Shown: piece after piece, positions 1-7,571 of the stretch
How the letters are laid out: each line of letters opens with the position of its first letter
Numbering within the stretch: the stretch's first letter is position 1
Position numbers and translations under genes: made by a program
DNA from: a virus
Direction: 5' to 3' (one strand)
Virus record (IMG/VR): IMGVR_UViG_3300037493_006316
Coordinates: 1-64,000 of that record
Length of the DNA stretch: 64,000 nt
Notes under the pieces: generated by a model
The model's input: the letters and a program-made list of their open reading frames with translations, nothing else
Database searches by the model: none
Told to the model about the DNA's origin: nothing

Positions 1-158
1 TCGAGCGCGCGGTCGGCGCCGAGCACGTCGACGAAGGTGACGCCGGCCACCGCCGGCGGGCCATCGGGGATGACCAGCACGTCGGGGCCGGTGTCGTCGG
101 GGTTGCCGCACGCGGACAGCACCGCGCCAGCGAGAAGGGCGAACAGGACGCGGTGCAT
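1..158 (-). CDS. Putative lipoprotein, 3' part outside the window
   Basis: The ATG at 156-158 is preceded by AAGGAGCCCCC, a clear ribosome binding site. The first residues, MHRVLFALLAGAVLSAC, form a short lipoprotein signal peptide with lipobox LSAC, so the mature protein would start at the cysteine and be membrane-anchored. About 52 codons are visible before the left edge and none is a stop. The rest (GNPDDTGPDVLV and onward) is acidic and not recognised. It is the most downstream visible member of the leftward block. A role in lysis (Rz1-like spanin) or in host-surface modification is possible, but only the signal peptide is evidence. Confidence 0.6.
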   Translation of the reverse strand, partial: MHRVLFALLAGAVLSACGNPDDTGPDVLVIPDGPPAVAGVTFVDVLGADRAL

Positions 159-167
159 GGGGGCTCC

Positions 168-319
168 TTACGACAGGCGGAGGGTGTCGCCAAGGCGGCG
201 ACGGGCGGCATCGAGGGCGGCCTGGGCGGCTTCGACCTCGTCAAGGCCCATTCGTCGTCGGGAACGCCGGCGACGATCTCGGCCACCTGCGCGGATGTGA
301 GGCCAGCAAGGCGCTTCAC
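168..319 (-). pseudogene. Small gene, apparently frameshifted
   Basis: The GTG at 317-319 overlaps the stop of the upstream reading frame and begins VKRLAGLTSAQVAEIVAGVP, which looks like genuine protein. After codon ~23 this frame turns into low-quality Arg/Pro-rich sequence. A second frame then starts MGLDEVEAAQAALDAARRRL and ends in TAA at 168-170, just before the lipoprotein ribosome binding site. The simplest reading is one ~50-residue protein broken by a one-base insertion or deletion near 245. Two overlapping micro-genes are the alternative. Function unknown. Confidence 0.35.
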
Positions 320-518
320 AGCGCCACCAAGGGCCAGCGCTGCAGTGCGCGGGCGGCGATCCGGGAGCGCCTGCCGGCGCTGCTCAGCACGTAGGCGAAC
401 CGACCGTCGACCTTCTCGACGGTGACGGTGCGCTTGGCCTCGGTGCGAGGGTCCGGTCGCGCCGGACTTGGCCGGGTTCGAGCGGCAGGTGCTCGGCGAT
501 GGCCTGGGTGGTCTTCAT
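316..518 (-). pseudogene. Small gene, apparently frameshifted
   Basis: The ATG at 516-518 follows GGAGCCCGCA and starts MKTTQAIAEHLPLEPGQ. About 20 codons later the natural-looking protein continues in another frame (TEAKRTVTVEKVDGRFAYVL, then GRRSRIAARAL) down to the stop at 316. In its own frame the first segment would stop at 384. An in-frame GTG at 620 that overlaps the upstream gene's stop is another possible start. Like its downstream neighbour it needs a single one-base correction, so a sequencing error, decay or recoding are all possible. Function unknown. Confidence 0.35.
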
Positions 519-616
519 TGCGGGCTCCGTGGGGAGGGGTTGGCCGAGGACGCGCGGACCGGGGCGGCGAGGCTCGGACGGCTCGACTCGAACAGGCTGG
601 GCCATGCGGTCGGTGG

Positions 617-859
617 TCACGACGTGCTCCGGGGGTCACACGGCAGGCGCGAGCCTGCCGTGTCAAGGATGGCAAGGGCGGCCTCGAGGGCCGCGCGCAT
701 GGTGGGCTGGGCTGGCGTGGCCTGCGACAGGCGCGGCGTCCGCACGACGTAGCCGCCGGCGGCGCGCACGCACTCGGCGCCGGGGCCGACCAAGTGCAGC
801 AACAGGATGTCGCTGGGGCCGGTGGGTGGCAGGTAGTGCTTGCCGACGCAGGGGATCAC
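617..859 (-). CDS. Hypothetical protein, 80 aa
   Basis: It starts with GTG at 857-859, overlapping the TGA of the upstream gene as GTGA and preceded by GGAGCACCTC. The protein has a hydrophobic stretch (SDILLLHLVG) near residue 20 and a helical C-terminal half. It has two N-terminal cysteines (C4 and C30) but no recognised domain. Placement in a chain of GTGA-coupled genes supports translation. Function unknown. Confidence 0.55.
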   Translation of the reverse strand: MIPCVGKHYLPPTGPSDILLLHLVGPGAECVRAAGGYVVRTPRLSQATPAQPTMRAALEAALAILDTAGSRLPCDPRSTS

Positions 860-1119
860 GAGGTGCTCCGCTGGGCGATCTCGGCCTCAGGCCAGAGGGT
901 CAGCTGGGCGGCCAGCGTGGCCGCGGCCTGCTCACCCTCGGCGCCCAGCTTGAAGGCGATGTCCTCGCCGCTGTCGAGCGCGATCAGCGGGCGAGAGGTG
1001 ACCTGAAGGACCATCGAGCGCGTCACGCGCTCGGCCTTGTGGCGCTGCCCGGCGGGCCAGCGCAGGATGACGATGCCGGCGCCGTCGCCGACCTGGCGGG
1101 TGGCGTGCTGGTAGACCAT
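856..1119 (-). CDS. Hypothetical protein, 87 aa
   Basis: The ATG at 1117-1119 has a good ribosome binding site (GGAGACCAC). The protein begins MVYQHATRQVGDGAGIVILR, then has a strand-rich middle (MVLQVTSRPLIALDSGEDIAF) and a C-terminal Ala-rich helix. That pattern suits a small globular protein whose helix may mediate assembly. No family is recognised. It is translationally coupled to the next gene by a 4-bp overlap. Confidence 0.6.
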   Translation of the reverse strand: MVYQHATRQVGDGAGIVILRWPAGQRHKAERVTRSMVLQVTSRPLIALDSGEDIAFKLGAEGEQAAATLAAQLTLWPEAEIAQRSTS

Positions 1120-1193
1120 GTGGTCTCCGGTGGGGTGGTGCGCGCGGCGGGCGCCTCGCCGCGCTGATGGTGGGGCCAGGGCCGGCCGGGGGC

Positions 1194-1250
1194 TTAGGCC
1201 CAGCCGCCGTTGCAGAGGTCGAGCAGGGCGCGGATCAGGTCGGTCAGCAT
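1194..1250 (-). CDS. Candidate 18-residue peptide gene
   Basis: The ATG at 1248-1250 follows GGAGCCCACC at ideal spacing and reads MLTDLIRALLDLCNGGWA before TAA at 1194. The peptide would be an amphipathic helix. The strong ribosome binding site in a gap between two clear genes is the only support. It could instead be a leader peptide or a decayed gene start. Confidence 0.35.
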   Translation of the reverse strand: MLTDLIRALLDLCNGGWA

Positions 1251-1318
1251 GGTGGGCTCCAGAGCGCGTCGAGGTCCCGGTCGGCGCGGGGTGGTGGGCC
1301 GCCGGGGCGGCAGAGGAC

Positions 1319-1609
1319 TCAGGCGTCGGCGGGCAGCACGTCGATGGGCTGCGTGCGCCGGATCTGCGCCAGCGCTGAGGTCACGACCTCGCCCCACGCG
1401 CTGTCGTCTTCGCCGAAGGGCGGCCGAACCTCGCCCCGCAGGGCATCGAGGGTGTCGGGGCTGACGCGCAGGCGGCCGTCGACCTTCTCGGCGGCTTCGA
1501 GGATGAGGCAGCCGAGGTCGGCGGCCACCTCGGCGATCTGCGTGGCGACCGCGTCGGCGCGGTCTTGGCGGGCGTAGGCCGCGAGGGCCTGGGCGGGGGT
1601 GTGGGTCAT
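1319..1609 (-). CDS. Hypothetical protein, 96 aa
   Basis: The start at 1607-1609 has a CGGAGCTCAGC ribosome binding site. The protein begins MTHTPAQALAAYARQDRADA and is predominantly helical, with an acidic C-terminal half (FGEDDSAWGEVV). There are no cysteine motifs, membrane segments or recognisable domain. It lies between two unknown small genes in the leftward early block, which suggests an early host-interaction or regulatory role, but that is inference from position only. Confidence 0.6.
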   Translation of the reverse strand: MTHTPAQALAAYARQDRADAVATQIAEVAADLGCLILEAAEKVDGRLRVSPDTLDALRGEVRPPFGEDDSAWGEVVTSALAQIRRTQPIDVLPADA

Positions 1610-1668
1610 GCTGAGCTCCGAGCGAACGGGTGGGCGGGGCCTTTGACGGCGGCCCCCGACCGCGCCGA

Positions 1669-2208
1669 CTACTCGGCGTCGTGCTTGGCCAGCTCGGCCT
1701 GGACGTCGGACCACAGGGTCTGCATGTTGATGCGGAACCAGTCCGCGCTCACGACCCGGGTGATGAGCTTGGCGTCCAGCGCGCGGTCGCGCAGGTCGTA
1801 GACCAGCGCGCCCCACTGCACGCCGCCGCCCTCGTTGATGTGCTCGATCAGCTGGGCGCGCCAGCCGCTGGGGTGGTCCTGCAGCAGGGCCTTGCTGACG
1901 AGCCACAGACAGGCGTGCGGGCCCGTCTGGAACAGCACGTCGCCGTCCTCAATGTCGGCGCTGAAGCCGAGGTGCTCGTAGGCCTCAAGGCGGTCGAGGT
2001 CGGCGATCACGAGGTCGCCGTCGTCGTTGGTCTCGGCCCGCGCGCCCGCCTTGCGAACGGCCTGCTCGATCTCGGCGATGTCGTCGTCACCCATGTCTGC
2101 GAGGTCATCGGCGCAGATGACGACCTGGCCAACCTCAAGGCCGGCCGCGATCAGCTCGTGGGCGTTGAGAGCGAGAGCGGCGGAGGAGATCTGGGAGGGG
2201 GACATCAT
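1669..2208 (-). CDS. Hypothetical acidic protein, 179 aa
   Basis: The tandem ATGATG at 2203-2208 follows GGAGCCCCGCC, and the first codon was taken. The protein is acidic (MGDDDIAEIEQAV, then TNDDGDLVIADLDRL), with a Trp-rich C-terminal third. No catalytic motif or known family was recognised. It is the first gene after the promoter at 2257-2284 and a terminator at 2338-2366, so it probably heads the transcript that runs left to the lipoprotein gene. Confidence 0.65.
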   Translation of the reverse strand: MMSPSQISSAALALNAHELIAAGLEVGQVVICADDLADMGDDDIAEIEQAVRKAGARAETNDDGDLVIADLDRLEAYEHLGFSADIEDGDVLFQTGPHACLWLVSKALLQDHPSGWRAQLIEHINEGGGVQWGALVYDLRDRALDAKLITRVVSADWFRINMQTLWSDVQAELAKHDAE

Positions 2209-2256
2209 GGCGGGGCTCCGGTGCGGTTGGTGGCCAGGTCCGTCCTGGCCCCCCTG

Positions 2257-2284
2257 TTGTAACCGGGGGAGTAGCAACGCGCAA
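2257..2284 (-). promoter_or_regulatory. Repeated-type promoter, copy 1
   Basis: On the minus strand this reads TTGCGC, 16 bases, TTACAA. The spacer carries GTTGCTACTCCCCCGG, which is largely shared with the sites at 7526, 9031, 13610 and 16166. It lies ~50 bases upstream of the 179-aa gene and just after a terminator. The conserved spacer suggests an added protein contact, not a bare sigma-70 site. Confidence 0.6.
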
Positions 2285-2337
2285 GATGAGGCCACGAAGA
2301 AAAGTGCAGACCGATGAAGGGGTGCACCACAACGACA

Positions 2338-2366
2338 AAGCCGGCGCTGCGGGCGCGGGCCGGCTT
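2338..2366 (-). terminator. Rho-independent-type terminator
   Basis: On the minus strand AAGCCGGC and GCCGGCTT form an 8-bp perfect stem around a GC-rich loop, followed by TTGTCGTTGT. It lies 20 bases after the stop of the 139-aa gene and before the next promoter. Confidence 0.6.
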
Positions 2367-2385
2367 GGGTGCTCGGGGTCGACGG

Positions 2386-2805
2386 TCAGCGCAGGCGGCG
2401 CCAGTGGTCTGCCATTCCGCGGAGGGTCATCGCGCCCTCGAGCTCGGCCCAGCTGTGTCGCGCGCAGGTCAGCGCGCCCAGCTCGGTCCACAGGATCTCC
2501 TCCGCCCGCACGCCAGCGGTGCGGGTGCCGTCCGCGTTGAGCAGCAGCCACATCAGGCCGTCGCGGCTGTGGACCATGCGCACCAGTTCGAGGCCGAGGG
2601 CGAGAGCTTGGCGCCGCACCTCGGGCTGGTCTGGGCTCTCCGGCCCGGTGAGCGGTGGCACCAACAGGTGCGGCACCACGGGGCAGTAGCCGTAGGCGAG
2701 AGCCAGCCGGCCGAGCAGAGTCGCACGCTCGACGTTGCGCGCGACCTGCTCGGGGTCGGGGTTGCCGTAGGGCGCGGCGATGTAGCAGGGGCGGAGGCGC
2801 TTCAC
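2386..2805 (-). CDS. Nucleoside deoxyribosyltransferase-like (DUF4406 type)
   Basis: The GTG at 2803-2805 overlaps the upstream stop as GTGA. The N-terminus reads YIAAPYGNPDPEQVARNVER, the typical start of DUF4406/nucleoside 2-deoxyribosyltransferase-like proteins, followed by an A(x)G-Y-CPVVPHL strand and a loop at residues ~35-50. Phage members are thought to act on nucleotide pools or modified bases; the substrate here is unknown. At 139 aa it fits the small phage forms. A terminator follows. Confidence 0.6.
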   Translation of the reverse strand: MKRLRPCYIAAPYGNPDPEQVARNVERATLLGRLALAYGYCPVVPHLLVPPLTGPESPDQPEVRRQALALGLELVRMVHSRDGLMWLLLNADGTRTAGVRAEEILWTELGALTCARHSWAELEGAMTLRGMADHWRRLR

Positions 2806-3398
2806 GCGGTCACCCGCTCGAACTCGACCACCCACACCCAGGGGTTGTCTTCCCACCGCACGCCGGGGGCGTTGTAGGCGCCGCTCCACACGTGCGGCCA
2901 CTCCTCGAAAACGTGGACGCCCTCGGCCCTGATGTCGGCCAAACTGATGCTGCGGACGCGCTCGACGCGCACCGCGACGACGCGCAGGGTGAGCCGCGAG
3001 GCCCACCGCGGCATGTGGATCGACGGACGCCACTTGGGCGGGTCGAACTTGTCGCCGTACTCGTCAATCCCGCCGCGCAGGTCCTCAGGCGTGAAGTCGG
3101 CGCGATAGTCGACCACCGCGCTGTCGGGCCAGGGGTCGCGAGGCTTGGGGCGTTCGGCAAACTGTCGCCAGGCCTCCCGCACCCACAGCAGATCGCCGGG
3201 TGCGCCGAACGGGCAAGGCTTGCTCCACTCGCCGTCCTCGGTGTAGGCGCCAAAGCACTCAGGCCCGGGCCCGGCTTCGCCGTAGCGGTCGGTCACGACC
3301 GGGTGGTAGTCGCCCACCAACAGGCGGCTGACGTCCGGCACACCCTTGATGGGCCGGCGCGTCTGCATCTTGTGGCCAGCAAGGATGGCCTGGACCAT
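2802..3398 (-). CDS. ASCH-like phage protein
   Basis: It begins MVQAILAGHKMQTRRPIKG, the characteristic opening of phage ASCH-like proteins (usually MVrAIL.GrKTQTRR). It continues with GDLLWVREAW, then KWRPSIHMPRWASRLTL, and ends NPWVWVVEFERV. ASCH domains resemble PUA folds and probably bind RNA or modified nucleotides. The usual residues before MVxAIL are missing and there is no ribosome binding site at 3398. The start also lies inside the upstream gene, so the N-terminus may be truncated or translated by coupling. Confidence 0.6.
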   Translation of the reverse strand: MVQAILAGHKMQTRRPIKGVPDVSRLLVGDYHPVVTDRYGEAGPGPECFGAYTEDGEWSKPCPFGAPGDLLWVREAWRQFAERPKPRDPWPDSAVVDYRADFTPEDLRGGIDEYGDKFDPPKWRPSIHMPRWASRLTLRVVAVRVERVRSISLADIRAEGVHVFEEWPHVWSGAYNAPGVRWEDNPWVWVVEFERVTA

Positions 3399-3567
3399 AG
3401 CTGTAGTGGTTGCGGTACGGGTTGCCCCACCGGATGCCGGCCAACAGGGCGGGCGAATGCGGCCCCCTCAACTGGTGCAGGTCCGGCCAGCCGAGCGCGT
3501 GCGCCAGTCGGTTGACCTCCGTGTCGGTGAGGGCGCCAGCGAGGCGCAGAAGGTCGGTGGCGGTCAT
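3259..3567 (-). CDS. Hypothetical protein with suspicious 3' end, 102 aa
   Basis: The ATG at 3565-3567 overlaps the upstream stop as ATGA. The first ~55 residues (MTATDLLRLAGALTDTEVNR ... LGWPDLHQLRG ... WGNPYRNHY) look natural and resemble small phage proteins with an RNHY motif. From residue ~57 the frame runs across the ASCH-like gene for about 140 bases and becomes Pro/Arg-rich noise. The true gene probably ends near 3400, and an indel or small deletion may have removed its stop. Confidence 0.45.
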   Translation of the reverse strand: MTATDLLRLAGALTDTEVNRLAHALGWPDLHQLRGPHSPALLAGIRWGNPYRNHYSYGPGHPCWPQDADAPAHQGCAGRQPPVGGRLPPGRDRPLRRSRARA

Positions 3568-3971
3568 CGGCCCTCCTTGCGGCCCGTCTCGGCGTCCTCT
3601 TCGATGAGCAGCGCCAAGGCCTCGAGCTGCACGGACAGCGGTTCGGGGCTTGGCTTGTTGCGCACGGTCGCCGCGTAGGTCCGCAGCACGGCGGCGCAGG
3701 CCTTGTGCAGCGCGTACTCGTGCCGCTGGCGCTCCCGCTTCTCGACGTCGCCGATCAGGCCCCGAAGGCCAGCCTCGAGGATCTTGCGGGGCTGCGGGGC
3801 CGCCAGCATGACGGCGAGGGCCGCGCCCTCGGCGAAGGTCAGGATGCGGGCGACCGCCGAGCGGTCCATGGTGCGGTCGACGCCGGCAACCGGCAGGGAC
3901 AGCAGGAAGCGCTCAGCCTCTTCGGCGGTGATGGCGACGACGCCGGACGCTCTCGAAACGGTGACAGTCAC
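3564..3971 (-). CDS. Hypothetical helical protein, 135 aa
   Basis: The GTG at 3969-3971 forms a GTGA overlap with the upstream stop and follows AAGGAGAGCAC. After a short strand-like N-terminus (VTVTVSRASGVVAI) the protein is helical, with an acidic C-terminal tail (LLIEEDAETGRKEGR). It is flanked on both sides by genes coupled by 4-bp overlaps. No domain is recognised. Confidence 0.6.
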   Translation of the reverse strand: MTVTVSRASGVVAITAEEAERFLLSLPVAGVDRTMDRSAVARILTFAEGAALAVMLAAPQPRKILEAGLRGLIGDVEKRERQRHEYALHKACAAVLRTYAATVRNKPSPEPLSVQLEALALLIEEDAETGRKEGR

Positions 3972-4222
3972 GTGCTCTCCTTTGGGGTGGTGACGGGTGG
4001 CAGGCCCAGCTCGGTCCGCCACACCGCGGCGTCTTCGGGCAGGCAGATCGCCAGGCCCTTCAAGTGCGCGCCGACGTCGGTGACAGCGACGGCGCCGGGG
4101 CCAACATAGCGCCGCTGCGCCCGCATCAGCGGCGAGCGCGGCAGGAAGCCCGACAACGGGATCGGGTAGGGGATGAGCATGCGCCGGCGCTCGGGCCAGA
4201 CCTGAAAGCCCTGGTCGGCCAT
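3968..4222 (-). CDS. Hypothetical protein, 84 aa
   Basis: The ATG at 4220-4222 overlaps the upstream TGA. The sequence MADQGFQVWPERRRMLIPYP is followed by a basic middle and a hydrophobic VAVTDVGAHLKGLAICLP segment. It is a small, possibly nucleic-acid-binding protein by charge only. Function unknown; support comes from tight coupling with both neighbours. Confidence 0.55.
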   Translation of the reverse strand: MADQGFQVWPERRRMLIPYPIPLSGFLPRSPLMRAQRRYVGPGAVAVTDVGAHLKGLAICLPEDAAVWRTELGLPPVTTPKEST

Positions 4223-4857
4223 CAGGCCGGCCCCTTCGGCGCGTCCGCGGCCGCCCGGCAGGCCTGCCGGATGGCCTCAGCGACCACCTTCGGGTCCTCG
4301 CCAGCTTCCAGGCGCCCGGCTAGCGCCCAGCACGCCCAGCGCAGGTCGTTGGCCTCGCTGGCCCGGGCGGCGGCCTTGGCCTCGGCGCGGTCGAGGCCCG
4401 CAGCAATGCAGGCAGCATCGGCGCGCTGGCGTTCCCCGGCGATGATCTCGCTGGCGGTCAGGCCGCCGCCCATCTCGATGCGGACGGTGGCCACGAGGTG
4501 GTCGCCGTCGCGCACGGGGTACTCGAGGAAGGCGGCCTCGTCGGGGTGCTGCTCGAGCTGATGCAGCACCCACCGGCCGATGACTGCACGGGCCATGATG
4601 TGCGCGAGGTCCGGGTCGGTCGTGCCCGCGAGCAGCTCCGGGGTGACGACGCGCTCGGCGGGCCGTTTCGCGTGCATGATGCGCGTGCGCATCATGCGGA
4701 CAACGATGTCGACAAGCCAGTCGTAGTCACCGCTGCTGACGCCGGGGCGGTCGATCTTGTCGAGGCGAGCGCCCTCGGCGCGGATCATGCGCCAGCGGGC
4801 GGCGTCGCCATGGAGGGCGTGATCTTCGGTCGTGGTGGGGATTTTGGGGTCAGCCAT
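4222..4857 (-). CDS. Hypothetical protein, 211 aa
   Basis: It starts MADPKIPTTTEDHALHGDAA at 4855-4857. The protein is mostly helical, with a central GDHLVATVRIEMGGG strand segment and an Ala-rich C-terminus containing GERQRADAACIAAGLD. It has three scattered cysteines but no metal motif, and no family was recognised. It is coupled both upstream (overlap at 4857) and downstream (overlap at 4222). Confidence 0.6.
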   Translation of the reverse strand: MADPKIPTTTEDHALHGDAARWRMIRAEGARLDKIDRPGVSSGDYDWLVDIVVRMMRTRIMHAKRPAERVVTPELLAGTTDPDLAHIMARAVIGRWVLHQLEQHPDEAAFLEYPVRDGDHLVATVRIEMGGGLTASEIIAGERQRADAACIAAGLDRAEAKAAARASEANDLRWACWALAGRLEAGEDPKVVAEAIRQACRAAADAPKGPA

Positions 4858-5030
4858 TAGCGGTCATCCCTCGACATCTCGTCGTCGTAGGACTCGACGC
4901 CGTGATCGTCGAGCTCCAACCTGACGGCCCACTTGCCGTCGGCGCACCACACCAGCATCGGCCACAGGGCCGGATCGCCTTGGTGGGCATCCAGGGCGAC
5001 CCATGCCTCAGGGGGGAACTCAGGAAACAT
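4857..5030 (-). CDS. Small acidic protein, 57 aa
   Basis: The ATG at 5028-5030 overlaps the vWA gene's TGA as TGATG, so it is probably translated by re-initiation. It starts MFPEFPPEAWVALDAHQ and ends in an acidic YDDEMSRDDR. A longer frame upstream exists but would overlap the vWA gene by ~100 bases. Co-translation with the vWA protein may indicate a shared function, which is not known. Confidence 0.55.
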   Translation of the reverse strand: MFPEFPPEAWVALDAHQGDPALWPMLVWCADGKWAVRLELDDHGVESYDDEMSRDDR

Positions 5031-6538
5031 CAGGCCTCCAGGCTGCGGACAATGGCGTCCGCCATGCGGTTTGCGGTGTTGACGCCCCGCCAGACGCGCA
5101 GCGTCCGAGGGGTGCCGAAAGTCGTCGCGCACTCGGCGACGGCGCCCGGCGGCTCGTAGGCGGCAGGCGCGCTGCGGGCGCCGAAGCTGTCCGCCCAGAT
5201 CAGCGGGCGGGCGCTGGCCTTGGCCAGCATGACGAGGTCGGGCATGCCGTCCCCGTCACCAGCCCAGATCACGCGGCCGATCCGCCCAGCGGCCAGCAGC
5301 GGCGCCAAGAGCTCACCCACGGTGTCGTCGTGGGCCCAGGTCAGGCCGGCCAGCGGGCGGCCGATGGGGCGGTAGCCGTCGACCATCTGGCCGTTGCTGT
5401 GCACGATGACCGCCACGCGGTCATCAAGGCGAGCGGCCTCGACGGCGCTGGCGAGCAGGGCGTTGGTGACGCCAGCGCACGAGCCGCTGACGTCGACGAG
5501 AATGGCCACTACCGCAGGCTCGGCAGCCGCGCGACGGGCGCGGGCGAGGCGGTAGCTCCTGCCCGCCAGCTCGCGCACAAGGCGCGCGCCGTCGAGCTTC
5601 GGGATGGGGTCGCCGAGAGTGCCGAGGTCATCAGCAAGCCGGCGGATGGCGCGCACCACTTGGCCAGCCGCTTGGCGGGCCACAGGCATCTCGCGCTCAA
5701 TGTCCACCGGGGTCACCACAACCCCACCGAACGAGCGGCGGGTGGTGGAGGCGGCAGCGGGTGAGGAGGCATCCCCGCTGTCGTGGTCAGGCCGTGGCGC
5801 CTTGCCCCGCCGACGCTCATCCGAGGGCTTAGCCTCCCCCGGAGCCAGCTCCGGGGTATCGCTCTCGGTGTCGTCGTCGGGGGTTGCGCCGGTTTCGCCC
5901 TCACGGGCCTCCCGTCGCTCAGCCCCAGCTGCGGAGGGCGGGTCAGCCGGGGGCGCACCTTGCGGTGTCCCGTCGGCCTGACGTTCGCCTTGTCCGCCGC
6001 CGCGGGGCGGGGTCTGTGCATCGGTCACGTCCTTTGGGGGCTTGCCCCCACCTTGCGGCTTGGCGCCAGCCAAGCCAATCGTTTCGCCAGCGCAACCGCC
6101 GCTGCCTTCGTTGCGGGCGTCTTCGCGCTCGACCTCACCGGAGGCGCCGTCGCCCCCGTGAAGTTCACCATCGTCCGGCTCGTCGCCAGTTTCGGCGACC
6201 TCGTCGGTGCCCTTCGGGCGGGACTTCGGCGGCGCCACGGGCATCACCGGCTCCCGCCACCGGCCGACGCCAAGGCGGTCAACCGTTGCGGCGGGCAGGT
6301 GGTGCCAACAGCCGCCAGAGCGGTGGCCGCCCTCAGGCCGGCGGCGCGCCATGACGTCGCCCTCGCTGGTGCGGACGATGCTGCAGCACCAGCACCGCGC
6401 ACCGAAGCTGTGCACCGTGTCGTCAAGGGTCCGAACGAACGCCTCTGCCTGCCGCTCGATTTCGCTGGGCGCGTAGCGCTCGCCTGCAGGGCGAGCGCAG
6501 AGCCGGCGAAGGTCGCGATAGGTGAGAACGTTGGTCAC
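5030..6538 (-). CDS. vWA-domain protein of a MoxR-vWA pair
   Basis: A von Willebrand A-like domain fills the C-terminal ~230 residues. The MIDAS-type motif DVSGS follows the hydrophobic strand AVVAILV near residue 350. The N-terminus has a Cys cluster (ARCWCCSIV) and the middle (~residues 95-270) is a low-complexity, Gly/Glu/Asp/Pro-rich linker. The layout resembles CobT-like partners of MoxR AAA+ ATPases, which use a metal-bound vWA module to present a substrate to the ATPase. The ATPase gene is two genes upstream (7572-8417). The GTG start at 6538 has a GGAGGCGCCC ribosome binding site. What the pair remodels is unknown. Confidence 0.65.
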   Translation of the reverse strand: MTNVLTYRDLRRLCARPAGERYAPSEIERQAEAFVRTLDDTVHSFGARCWCCSIVRTSEGDVMARRRPEGGHRSGGCWHHLPAATVDRLGVGRWREPVMPVAPPKSRPKGTDEVAETGDEPDDGELHGGDGASGEVEREDARNEGSGGCAGETIGLAGAKPQGGGKPPKDVTDAQTPPRGGGQGERQADGTPQGAPPADPPSAAGAERREAREGETGATPDDDTESDTPELAPGEAKPSDERRRGKAPRPDHDSGDASSPAAASTTRRSFGGVVVTPVDIEREMPVARQAAGQVVRAIRRLADDLGTLGDPIPKLDGARLVRELAGRSYRLARARRAAAEPAVVAILVDVSGSCAGVTNALLASAVEAARLDDRVAVIVHSNGQMVDGYRPIGRPLAGLTWAHDDTVGELLAPLLAAGRIGRVIWAGDGDGMPDLVMLAKASARPLIWADSFGARSAPAAYEPPGAVAECATTFGTPRTLRVWRGVNTANRMADAIVRSLEA

Positions 6539-6555
6539 GGGCGCCTCCAGGGGAC

Positions 6556-7482
6556 TCAGTGGGTGACGGGAAACAGGGCGATGCAGCCGAGGCGGTCCAC
6601 GAACGCGCCCACGGCCCGCGTCGCGGCCTCGGGGTCAACCTGAAAGGTGCCACGGTAGAGGCGACCCGTGGGGGTCGACGCAATGACGTGATCGAATCGA
6701 CGAGCGGCCTCGCCGCCGTCGACGACGACCAAGACGCCCCAGCCGCCGTGGTCGGCGCAGTAGAAGGTCGTGCCCACGACGGTGGGCGGCGCCGCAAAGG
6801 CGCGATCAAACCGCGGCTCGTCAGGCGTGCCATCGCGCACCATGCTCTGCAGCATGGCGCCCCCCACCCGGCGAGGGGTGCCGGTGAGGCACACAGACGC
6901 GGGCAGCGACACAAGCTCCCGCGCGAGGAGCGCCTTGGCGAAGCCGCCATCCAGGCGATCAATCTCCTGCGCAATGACCGAGGCCCATTTGTCTGCCGCA
7001 GCAGCGGCAGAAGGCGCCCTCAGGGGCCAGAACACAACCCGCCCAGTCCGTCCGGATGTGTCGATCTGGGCACCATAGTGATCGTCGACCGGCAGACCGC
7101 CGATGAGCGCGCGCAGGCGGACGATGGCGCCGAGAACGGCGCGCACATCCTGCTGACGGTCCATCCGCCCGCCGACCCACTCGTGGGCCACGGGCCGGCC
7201 AGCCAGGGTCGAGAAGCTCGGCTGGCCGGCAAGCCGACCGCCGTGCAAGGCGAGCCACAGCGCGATGGCCAAGCGCCAGCCCTCAGATACGTCACCGCCG
7301 ACGTCAGCGGTGACGCACAGCGTTTTGCCGAGCAACGCGAACCGCATGCCCTTGGTTCCGACGGCGGCCACCGCTTGGGCGCCGACCACGAGTCGGTGAC
7401 ACCTGGCCAACTGGTTGAACAACTCGCCGCGGTCGTCGCTGCCGGGGGCGGCGACCAAGTCAAACTTCCACGATTCCATCAT
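6556..7482 (-). CDS. MoxR/vWA-associated unknown protein, 308 aa
   Basis: The start is at tandem ATGs (7477-7482) behind GGAGTCGACA. The promoter at 7526-7553 directly precedes it, so it heads the transcript that also carries the vWA gene. The protein looks globular, with alternating strand and helix: VVGAQAVAAVG, RFALLGKTLCVTADVGG, then GVLVVVDGGEAARRFDHVI. It matches no family I know. Its place between a MoxR ATPase and a vWA protein suggests a third component, perhaps a substrate or adaptor. Confidence 0.55.
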   Translation of the reverse strand: MMESWKFDLVAAPGSDDRGELFNQLARCHRLVVGAQAVAAVGTKGMRFALLGKTLCVTADVGGDVSEGWRLAIALWLALHGGRLAGQPSFSTLAGRPVAHEWVGGRMDRQQDVRAVLGAIVRLRALIGGLPVDDHYGAQIDTSGRTGRVVFWPLRAPSAAAAADKWASVIAQEIDRLDGGFAKALLARELVSLPASVCLTGTPRRVGGAMLQSMVRDGTPDEPRFDRAFAAPPTVVGTTFYCADHGGWGVLVVVDGGEAARRFDHVIASTPTGRLYRGTFQVDPEAATRAVGAFVDRLGCIALFPVTH

Positions 7483-7525
7483 TGTCGACTCCGCTGGTTG
7501 GTGGCCGGCGCCGCCGGCTCCTTCT

Positions 7526-7553
7526 CTGTAACCGGACAAGTAGCAACGCGCAA
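7526..7553 (-). promoter_or_regulatory. Repeated-type promoter, copy 2
   Basis: The minus strand reads TTGCGC, 16 bases, TTACAG, with spacer GTTGCTACTTGTCCGG, very close to copy 1 at 2257. It stands 44 bases before the 308-aa gene. Confidence 0.6.
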
Positions 7554-7571
7554 CCCGCGCGCCTGAGGTTT

